Positions 10,185 through 19,239 of a DNA stretch of 64,000 bases are shown in pieces. The notes under the pieces were generated by a model that saw only the letters and a list, made by a program, of their open reading frames with translations, was not told where the DNA came from and searched no databases. Positions within the stretch are counted from its first letter, which is position 1; every line of letters starts with the position of its first letter. This stretch comes from Macrocybe gigantea. Taxonomy: Eukaryota > Basidiomycota > Agaricomycetes > Agaricales > Callistosporiaceae. The stretch is from positions 310,001 through 374,000 of the forward strand of contig SJRY01000250.1 in assembly GCA_011319805.1 (NCBI GenBank), read 5' to 3'. The position numbers were made by a program, and so were the translations under genes.

Positions 10185-12518
10185 ATGTCGATACGCCCTC
10201 TTATCTCTGGCGAAGAAGTTGCTCAGCACAACTCTCGGAAGAGCTGTTGGATCATCGTACATGGTTCGTCACGCCATTCAGTTGCCAGTCATTGGCACAC
10301 GCTTACGCGCGGCGGCCCACTGCCGCAGGCCAAGTATATGACGTTACAGACTTCCTAGACGGTGAGGGACACTTGTTCACCTCAGCATGCTGTGATGGCC
10401 AACTCCTGTGTTGCCCCAGATCACCCCGGTAACAAGTCGCATGTTGACAGCGTCTTTTCTTGTCTCTTATTCTTTTGATTTCCAAAGGCGGTAGTAGAAT
10501 AATTCTCAAATATGCAGGGAAAGACGCTACGTCGGTATATTTGTTTCACTTCGGTGCCGCTGATGACTCTTTATACAGGCAGGAATACGACCCCATCCAT
10601 CCTCCTGATGCCATTACAACCAATTTGCCTCCAGAGAAGCAGTCCGTCTTTGTTATTCTAGCATCGCGTATGCCACTCATTTGCACGTCACTACAGTCTT
10701 GGGCCTGTCGACCCAGGCAGCGTGGAGAAAGTAGAAGTAGCTCTTTCGGAACAGGATAAAGCGCGCCAACAACGCATGGCTGCACGACCTCCCCTGAGCG
10801 AGATTCTCAACTTGCATGATTTTGAGGTAAAAAGAAAAGCCAGCTTTTGCTATACCTCTTTCCAATATAAGCTCGCCAGGCTATTGCAAGACAAGTGATG
10901 CCGGAGAAAGCTTGGGCATATTATTCGTCCGCCGCAGATGACGAAATCACAAACAGAGAGAACCACGCGGCATATCATAGGTACATTTGAATGAGGTCAC
11001 GCACCGTATCAATTTACCTTCATTACAGGATATGGTTCCGACCTCGCATCCTCCGAGACGTATCGAATGTCGACTGGTCGACGACAATTCTTGGGCACAG
11101 ATCGAGCATGCCGATTTATATCGTGTGTTTGCCAATGCGAAACATTTCACTACTCACTGAATGCCATAAAGACAGCTACTGCCCTCGGCAAACTTGGACA
11201 TCCGGATGGAGAACTTAATCTAACGAAGGCAGCTGGAAAACATGGCGTCATCCAAATGGTTGGATTTTCTTTGCTATTCTGAAATACGATCTAAGCAATC
11301 AAATAGATCCCAACTTTGGCATCATGCTCGTTCGACGAGATCGTAGGCTGTGCTCAGGCCAACCAAGTGTTATTCTTCCAACTGTTAGTGTCTCTCGTTT
11401 ATGGGAACATGTCATGCCTGTAGCTTATAGATATCATTCGACAGATATGTCAATAGAGATCGAAATATCACAAAGCGTATCGTTCAGCATGCGGAGCAAC
11501 GCGGCATTAAAGCGCTATTTATCACAGTAGATGCTCCGCAGCTTGGTCGCCGAGAGAAGGTAATAATATCTACTATTGTCTTCGGGCTTCGCAATAATAT
11601 ATCTAGGATATGCGCATGAAATTTGATGCGGAAGATCCTGCAGAAGTGACGAGTTCAGGAGCCGAGGATGTTGACCGGTCTCAAGGTGCCGCCCGAGCAA
11701 TTAGCGTAGGTGTTCACTTGCCGTCCACTCCCTCATTCTTTTGATGACTTCCTTGCAGTCTTTCATCGACCCTGGGCTGTGTTGGAAAGATATAGACTGG
11801 TTCAAGCGTATAACCAAGAGTACGATCTCTTTCACCTCTATGTTGTCGCCAATAATTTCTTTTCAGTGCCTCTGATCTTGAAGGGCGTACAATGTTGGGA
11901 AGTCAGCGCTTCATTCCAATGATTTATTCCAGCATCTTAGAAGTCCCTTTCACAGGATGCTTTGATGGCTTATGATCTTGGTCTTGCTGGCGTGGTTCTG
12001 TCAAATCACGGCGGTCGTCAGCTAGACTTTTCGCGTTCCGGAATCGAGATCTTAGTCGAAGTTGTCAAGATGCTGAAGGCGGAAAGGGGTCTAACCTTCC
12101 CCAATGTTAAATTCCAGCTATTTATTGACGGCGGGGTGCGGAGGGCGACAGACGTGTTGAAGGCTATCGCTCTGGGTGCCACCGCTGGTCTGCAGTCCCA
12201 ATGTCTGGACTTTTTCCCTTGCTCACGCCTCGTCCCCCTCAATAGTTGGCATCGGCCGTCCGTTTTTATACGCCTTCTCTTCCTATGGGTACGAAGGGAT
12301 GGACAAGGCGCTTCGAATTCTTCATGTTAGAGTCTGCTTAAATTCTTTCCTTACTTTGTCTCAAATTTCATCGTGAACAGGACGAATTCGAGATGAACAT
12401 GAGGCTCATTGGTGCCCAAACCATACAGGACATTGTACCTTCGATGGTTGATGCATCGAACCTTCGCGCCCACGTTGCAGCTGTACCGGCCGACAGGCTT
12501 TACGAAGACAATTGTTAG
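10185..12518 (+). CDS. Flavocytochrome b2-type FMN-dependent 2-hydroxyacid dehydrogenase, copy B
   Basis: Paralogue of the gene at 5240-7392 with the same two domains. Cytochrome b5: ISGEEVAQHNSRKSCWIIVHG, QVYDVTDFLD, DHPGGSRIILKYAGKDAT, then the second heme ligand in YDPIHPPDAI. Linker: HLGPVDPGSVEKVEVALS. FMN barrel: AWAYYSSAADDEIT, WFRPRILRDVSNVDWSTTILG, FITVDAPQLGRREKDMRM, GVVLSNHGGRQLDFSRSG with the catalytic His and Arg, FIDGGVRRATDVLKAIALGA and VGIGRPFLYAFSSYG. About a dozen short introns join in frame. The start at 10185 was chosen because it begins right at the b5 domain; no mitochondrial presequence is visible. The stop TAG at 12516-12518 follows LYEDNC; the last few residues could differ if a further intron is used. 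It follows the lyase gene 184 nt downstream on the same strand. Confidence 0.87.
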
Positions 12519-13060
12519 TTCTTTCCCCGTAATTCTGCCTTGATGACGTCTGACAGGATTTTCAATGCACCAGACCAGAGCATGAATCTCGTACAGCTCA
12601 GAGATGCCAAGGCAAAAATGTAGTTCAGCGCACATGTCTACAGACATAACATCTAGGCCTATTTACGAACAGGATATTATATACCGATTTTGCAGTCGCC
12701 CACGCCAGAATCAACTTTATGCAATGACCAGCTATCGTAGGTGATGTGCGAAGAAATACCGACTTAACGCGGAGCTAGCTTCAGCCAATGTCAGTAGGCA
12801 GTCGTCGCACCATCCATTCATTCTGGCGTATTCTTGTCGATATGTTGTTTTAGAAAAAAGTTCTTGACGAGAGCAGGCTCGTGTCAGCGTTATAAGGGAT
12901 TGCAGAATGTGTAACTGAGAGAGGATAAGTCGATTTTGTCTCTAAAATTGATCGATTGATATCGGAAATATGCTATGAAAGTAATTCCTCATGGACGTTG
13001 AAATATCTAGAATGTGTGACGCCGTCATGCATCTGATAATGGACTACGAAGGAGGGTCGC
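12519..13060. other. Intergenic region after flavocytochrome copy B
   Basis: About 540 nt between two convergent genes. It should hold both 3' ends. I see no coding or RNA signal. Confidence 0.5.
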
Positions 13061-13826
13061 TCACCGAATGACTTCCCCCGACTCGTGACATACTCCTTCT
13101 CTGCTGTCTTGCCACTTCACCACCCATCTCCCCAGTACATTTCCGTCCTTGTCCGTGGTCTCAGCCACCGTCTCCTCAGATCCTGGAGTGGTAGGCTTGT
13201 TTTCTGGTAGCACAAGTTTCTCAGCCAACTCCCACTTGGCGAAAGGACGTCTTGTTTCGATAAGGAAAGCAGGATCATAGACCTGAAATCAAGGCCGTCG
13301 TTAGCAAGACGATTTATGGACTGCTATGACAAGACGAAGGTTTGGACCATACGCGAGTGATGCGTGGATGAAGAAATAATGTAGAAGTCTCCAATTCAAG
13401 GCCTTCTGCACTCCCGTTCTCTTGTCTTAGCCGTTTGAGGGAATGGACATATGGGCGACCGCACCAGCCAACCATGTGCGTGCTTATACCAGATGTCCCT
13501 ATGGCGATGGAAGCTAACGCACAGCGAGCCGAAAAAGGCAGACTGGATTCGACTAGGAACATGAACGGTGCGAGTGTGCACGATAGACCCAATGAAGAGA
13601 GAGAGAAGATCTTGAGGCGTCGGAAGGTCTGTGTCAGTGGTCCATGGTACTCTGCGTCAGGCAAGGCTGGCGATGATCCCGGTCGATGAGATTCGGCGTT
13701 GAGAACTGCAGATGTAGATATGCAGGCATGATATAGGCTTGATCGTCGGGAAATTTGCAGCGAAGCGACCGCAAGACGTGGGCAGGTCGCAACACGAAAA
13801 AGCTGGAAGGGTGGAGTCCGAAGCAT
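13061..13826 (-). CDS. TMEM70/TMEM186-like mitochondrial membrane protein
   Basis: The N-terminus (MLRTPPFQLFRVATCPRLAV, rich in Arg and hydrophobic residues, no acids) looks like a mitochondrial presequence. After it comes GPLTQTFRRLKIFSLSSLGL and two hydrophobic segments, SCTLAPFMFLVESS and ARCALASIAIGTSGISTHMV, then GWCGRPYVHSLKRL. The length and paired-helix layout match TMEM70-type inner-membrane proteins involved in respiratory complex assembly. One intron is inferred: ITR joins VYDPAFLIETRRPFAKWELA. The stop is TGA at 13061-13063. I chose ATG 13824-13826 over an upstream in-frame ATG at 13880 because it starts the presequence and leaves room for a promoter. Family call is moderate. Confidence 0.6.
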
Positions 13827-13880
13827 GTCGAGTTTGGCTCGTAAACACGACGCTGACCCCATGCTCCCGACAGGCATCAT

Positions 13881-14670
13881 ATGGACCCGACCATCTATTA
13901 CTCCAAGGCCGAATTCATAGAAACGGTGCGTCCTAGTCGTGCCCTTCCTTGTCTCTGCCCATTCGACAGTTCCCTACAGGACACAGGGAACAAGGTGTCG
14001 CGTCGTGCGACGATCGCCGGACCTCAGAACATCATACTTGGTGGCAAGACCATCATCTCGAGCGGCGCCATCATTCGTGGCGATCTGAGACGTACGGGTC
14101 CTGGCCATGCCGTCGTCATCTCTCTCGGACGATACTGCCTAGTTGCGGAGGGTTGCGTCATGAGGTAAAACTTTTTCCTGAGACCACAGTTCCTCAAAGC
14201 ATCACGCAACGTATTGACACTCACTGTCTATATAGACCTCCTTACAAGACGTACCGCGGAGCATTCAATTACTACCCAATGAAGATCGGAGATTATGTCC
14301 ACATTGGAACCAACACCATCGTGGAGGCCGCAACAATAGGTAATCACGTAGACATTGGGAAGAACTGCGTTATCGTCAGTTCGCCTAGTTGACATCTTGA
14401 TCCTGCCTGATCTGTGTGCAGGGAAAATTCACTATTATCAAGGATTGCGCGAAAATCGCAGACAACACTGTCGTTCCGCCCAATACAGTCATTCCTGCAT
14501 TGACTTTGTTCGCAGGATCACCAGGTCGTTCGCTTTCCACGTTCACATTGCGAGATACTTACTTCCGTCTGGCAGGCCGATTTGTGGAAGACCTCCCAGA
14601 GTCTACCCAGGAGATAGTCGAAGCATACACGAAGCAGTACTATGCACGTTTCCAACCACTTGAAGGATAG
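13881..14670 (+). CDS. Dynactin subunit 5 (p25), left-handed beta-helix protein
   Basis: Pointed-end subunit of dynactin, the dynein cofactor on cytoplasmic microtubules. It starts MDPTIYYSKAEFIET, followed after an intron by DTGNKVSRRATIAGPQNIIL, IISSGAIIRGDLRRTGPGHA, and hexapeptide repeats of the left-handed beta helix (IGDYVHIGTNTIVEAATIG, HVDIGKNCVIGKFTIIKDCA, NTVVPPNTVIPALTLFAGSP). It ends YTKQYYARFQPLEG. Three short introns are inferred. The start codon is only 54 nt from the divergent TMEM70-like start, so the two genes share a very compact promoter. Length (about 200 residues) matches p25. Confidence 0.9.
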
Positions 14671-14907
14671 CACCATGTACATTGCAGCTTAATTGACTGC
14701 CAATCCTCAACAAAATGCAGAAAAGAATTAAGTTCTTTGGAAGATGGCAGGAAGATGGGAGTGGGGTGTTACAATAACAAACTATGCGAACATACAGTAG
14801 AAGGATGTGTAGTGGATGACGGTACTTTTTGCTCTAGCGCGGACATGAGTGAATGGCATTAGATAGTCGTGAAGTCGGATCCGGTCAGCAACAAGTAGCG
14901 GAATAAC

Positions 14908-17399
14908 TTAATCTTTCTTCTCCTCTTTGTTCTCAGACGCTTGTTCCTGGGATTCACTCTCGGCACGCTTCTCATAAACCTATGAATGCATGAGCTCAAG
15001 AGTTAATCGTATAGATACAGCCAAGGACGGACCTTTTGGAACAGCCCCAGCGATGCTTGTTGGGTTTCGTTGATCTTCTCACGGATGGTATCAGCCGTCA
15101 CAGACGGGTCAGCAGCTTGACCCTTAGATGCGATTTCCCTGAGCTCGGTGACGAGTTTTGTCACTTTCTCCTTCTCAGCAGCATCAAGCTGATCCTTGAA
15201 CTCGTTCATCGCTGTAAGAAGTGAGTGGCGGCTATACAAAGCCATGAATGAAAACGACAGACCTTTCTCAGTATCGGAGCATACAGAGTCCGCTTTGTTC
15301 GCCTCTTCGATCAAGTTCCTGCGTTCCTTATCCGCCTCAGCGTATTCCTCTGCATCCGCAACCATCTTCTCAATGTCCTTGTCACTGAGACCGGAAGACG
15401 AGGCAATAGTCATAGATTGATCCTTGCCGGTAGCCTTGTCCTTTGCCGATACGTTGACGATACCGTCTGCAACATTGTCAATATTCGACGATCGCAATCG
15501 CACAAGCTACAACTATCGCAACATACCGGCGTCGATGTCAAACGTAATCTCAATCTGAGGAACACCCTTGGGGGCAGGAGGGATGCCGACGAGGTTGAAT
15601 TGACCGAGAAGTTTGTTGTCTCTGACAAGTTCACGTTCACCTTGATAGATCTTGACCTCAATTGCAGTTTGACCATCAGCAGCGGTAGAGAACGTCTGAG
15701 ATTTTTTCGTGGGAATCGTGGTGTTGCGATTGATCAACTTCGTCATGATACCACCCAGGGTTTCAATACCTGAAATTCAGGCTTATGTCAGGAAGAATAA
15801 TCAACATGCCAGACACTGAACACCTACCGAGAGAAAGGGGTGTAACATCCAGGAGCAGAATGTCCGTGACATTGCCAGCCAAAACACCACCCTGGATAGC
15901 GGCACCAATGGCAACAGCCTCATCGGGATTGACGCCTTTGCTTGGCTCACGTCCAAAGATTGTCTTAACAGTGTCCACTACCCGCGGCATACGTGTCATA
16001 CCTCCAACCAGAATAACCTCGTCGATTTCGTTGGCCTTCACACCGGCGTCCGCCAAAGCCTTCTTACATGGGTCTACCGAACGTTGGATCAGAGGACCGA
16101 CCAGCTTCTCAAACTGTGAGCGCATAAGCTTGAGGTTGATGTGCTTGGGTCCGGAAGCGTCCGCAGTGATGAAAGGCAGATTGACTTCGGTTTGGGTTGT
16201 CGATGACAGCTCAATCTTCGCTTTCTCGGCCGCCTCACGCACACGCTGAATGGCCATCCTATCATTCGACAAGTCAGAGCCGCTCTCCGTCTTGAATTCC
16301 TTCAGAATATGGTTGACCAAGGCGATATCGAAGTCCTCCCCACCGAGATGCGTATCGCCATTAGTGGATTTGACCTCGAAAACACCCTTCTGCATCTCCA
16401 GAATGGAAATATCGAAAGTGCCACCACCGAGATCGTACACAGCAATGATAGACGAATCAGCCCGGTCGAGACCGTAAGCGAGAGCAGCTGCTGTGGGCTC
16501 GTTGATCACACGAAGGACTTCCAAGCCAGCAATTTGACCAGCATCCTTCGTAGCTTGACGTTGCGCATCGTTAAAGTAGGCCGGTACAGTAATGACGGCA
16601 TGTCTGATACAACCTCGTTAGCCTCGGTAGGAATACGCAGTCGTTCCTGTTATACTCACTTCACTTTCTTATTCAGATACTGCTCCGCGGTATCACGCAT
16701 CTTAGTGAGCACGATAGCAGATAGCTCCTCCGCAGTCTATGACAAGGCGTTTTAGGGCGTTCCCGAAACAAAACTAATCAAATGGCGTACGAATTGTTGC
16801 CGCTTCCCTCCGTTGTCAACCTCAACCGCCGGGTGCCCGTCAGGTTTTGCGACCACAGTGAAAGGCCTTAAAAAGCAAATGAATTGAGGAAACAAGCATG
16901 CTCAGACATGCCTTACCAGTGCTTCATATCCTCCTTCACTTCCTTGTCCTTGAATCCACGACCAATGAGACGCTTGAAAGCGAATACGGTGTTGGAGGCG
17001 TTGACTACGGCCTGCCGTTTTGCGGGAAGACCGACGAGGCGTTCACCATGCTTCGTGAATGCCACGACAGACGGTGTAGTGCGAGCACCCTCAGAATTTT
17101 CGATGACTCTCGCCGTCTTTCCCTCCATGACAGAAACACATGAATTGGTAGTACCCAAGTCAATACCAATGACGGGCCCTGTATGAAGGAAATTGTTGCA
17201 GTGAAATTATGAAACAGATGCTGAGGATCCTACGAACCATTGACCTTGGTATTCATATTCCGTGCGACCAGGGAACGGGGAAGATTCTATGGCGAGAATG
17301 AGAGTCACGAAGAACACGGAATACACTCACACATACCCTGTAGCATGCCTGGGCGGTCCTGACAGTAGGAAGTCTTTTGAGGCTACCAAAGGCGATCAT
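14908..17399 (-). CDS. SSC1: Mitochondrial Hsp70 (Ssc1/mortalin, DnaK type)
   Basis: ATP-driven chaperone of the mitochondrial matrix and motor of the TIM23 import pore; also assists Fe-S cluster assembly. A basic presequence ([20 protein letters not shown]) precedes [20 protein letters not shown], the actin-like ATPase phosphate loop. Further motifs: [81 protein letters not shown] and [11 protein letters not shown]. The substrate-binding domain follows, and the C-terminus is an acidic Glu/Lys-rich tail ending EKKD. About seven introns. The stop is TAA at 14908-14910. A perfect three-unit heat-shock element lies about 125 nt upstream of the ATG. Convergent with the dynactin gene (237 nt between stops). 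Confidence 0.95.
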
Positions 17400-17438
17400 T
17401 GTGGTTGCAGATGGAGAACGGTAAAGAGCAAATTTTTT

Positions 17439-17476
17439 GAGCTGGCATAATAAGCGTTTTGCCGCTTATGTCAGCT
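17439..17476. promoter_or_regulatory. Imperfect inverted repeat (stem-loop) just upstream of mitochondrial Hsp70
   Basis: GAGCTG-g-CATAA-taa-GCG pairs with CGC-TTATG-t-CAGCTC: about 14 Watson-Crick pairs plus one possible G-U, a 3-nt bulge and a short loop. It sits about 40 nt upstream of the ATG at 17399, so it is probably in the 5' leader. Function unknown. Confidence 0.45.
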
Positions 17477-17522
17477 CGCCAAGTGGGAAATTCTCACCAT
17501 TGCAGTGAGCACGGGTTTCTCC

Positions 17523-17535
17523 GAACATTCGAGAA
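17523..17535. promoter_or_regulatory. Heat-shock element of mitochondrial Hsp70
   Basis: GAACATTCGAGAA fits the three-unit consensus GAAnnTTCnnGAA exactly, the binding site for trimeric heat-shock factor Hsf1. A further TTC lies three nt outside (TTCTCC before GAA), nearly extending it to four units. It lies about 125 nt upstream of the SSC1 start and about 190 nt upstream of the divergent gene at 17722. Confidence 0.7.
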
Positions 17536-17721
17536 CTTGCATATGACTGTGCTGACATAATCACGCAATGGCTGCTTCCGTGCCGGTAGGCCATTGGACC
17601 GGCAAGCCGATCAAGGGGCTTTGAACCTGCATGGCGCTGAAAAGTACTTATGGTTATCACCAGCTTGGTGAAATTGCGAGCTAGTCATTGCCCATCAACA
17701 CTTAGACGTCGTTGAAGCATA

Positions 17722-19208
17722 ATGTCTTCTCATAGCAGCTCCAAGATTGGTGGCGAATATGGCGAAATCAGAGCCGACATCAATATCCAAAAATTGAACC
17801 ATTTTCTGGCAAGCCGTGTCTCTACAATACAAGCGCCTGTCCAAGTAAATCAGTTCAAAGTCAGTTGTGGTATTTTTCGTCTTCCTCTCCTACTCATGGC
17901 TGTCAGTTTGGTCAGGTATGAATTTATCACAGTCTTGTCACCGCCACTCGTAACAGCTGTACACATCAGTCGAATCCCACTTACTTGTTGACGGATGCTC
18001 GGTAAAAGGATACATGTTATACCCTTTCCACCACAGCTCATCATCGTGTTTCACAGTGGGACACGTTTTGTGCTGCGAAAGAAGCCTGCTGGCGAGCTGC
18101 TTTCAAAAACGGCCCACCAAGTCGAACGCGAATACAGAGCCCTTTCCGCTCTTGCGGACTATAATAAGCGGCCTTCCACTCCTATGAATAAACGAGTACC
18201 CGTTCCGGAGCCTATAATTCTATGCGAAGACAATGCCATCATTGGAACGCCATTTTATATAATGGAATTCCTGGAAGGACGTATATTCACCGACATACGA
18301 ATGCTTGAGATACCCGTTGCGGATAGACGTGAATGGTGAGGCCTCCATTCGAGCTTCATTGATTCCTGCTACATTTTTTCAGGACAGTTGGCTCTCTGCA
18401 GTTCTAACACTTGCAGCTTTGGGCTCTGTTCTTCCGGAGACCGTTGGCCTCGCTGACTTTGGCCCCACAACCGCTTATTTTCCTCGGCAAATAAAATCCC
18501 TGTCTCGAGTCTCTGCCGTTCAATCAGCTGTCGTCGATATCAACACCGGTCAGGCCGTTGGCGAAATTCCGTTCTACAATGAACTGCTTAATTGGTACAA
18601 GAAAAACCTTCCGGATGAGTCTATACCAGGTCCTCGAATTGTGCATGGAGATTTTAAATTGGACAATCTCGTTTTCCATTCAACAAAGAATGAGGTGATA
18701 GGAATTCTTGACTGGGAGTTGTGCACACTCGGCAACCCGGTACGCGGCTTTTGTGGCTGCGGTTGAATCGAACACTGATGCTCTCCTCAGCTGGCGGACC
18801 TTGCGAACCTTACTCAACCGTGGATCGTAGATATGAGCGTGTTTCCAGCAGACATGAGCTTCATGCGAGGTTTCAAGAACTCGGAGTCGACGGCACCCAT
18901 CCCTCTGCGACAACTGGAACAGAAATACTGCCAATTGACTGGACGTTCCTATCCAATGAAAGAAATGGTTTTTGTCCGCAGCTGGATGTTGTTTAGGGTA
19001 ATTATCACGTTGCGTTTTGACCCGAGTTGATGGTTGAATCATTGTTTTCTAGCTATCTGTCATATCTCAAGGTATTGCAGCGCGGTATGCTCGTAGACAG
19101 GCGAGCTCGGAGCATGCACATATCCACGTTCAGGGTTTCAAGTATGTCGGCTTGTTGGCAAAGAAAAGCCTCGAAGATGATGGCATTACCGTCTCTCCCA
19201 AATTATAA
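17722..19208 (+). CDS. Aminoglycoside phosphotransferase-fold kinase, ACAD10/ACAD11-like
   Basis: Protein-kinase-like small-molecule phosphotransferase of the APH/choline kinase fold. In animals this domain is fused to acyl-CoA dehydrogenase in ACAD10/11, where it phosphorylates 4-hydroxyacyl-CoAs; here it stands alone. The order is FKFGQSNPTYLLTD (nucleotide loop), GTRFVLRKKPAGEL (ATP Lys), QVEREYRALSAL, FYIMEFLEGRIF, then the catalytic loop RIVHGDFKLDNLVFH and the metal-binding GILDWELCTLGNPLADLANL, and LAKKSLEDDGITVS at the end. FGQ is encoded by a 9-nt microexon at 17907-17915 between introns of 47 and 54 nt. The start is MSSHSSSKIGGEYG at 17722 and the stop is TAA at 19206-19208. The natural substrate is unknown. 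Confidence 0.8.
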
Positions 19209-19239
19209 ATGACATTAGACTATACGTAGCTGGTATGGA

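Noticed and set aside
17560..17650. tRNA-like string with GGTTCAAA on the minus strand
   Set aside because: The B-box-like sequence has no matching A box or acceptor stem, so it is not a tRNA gene.
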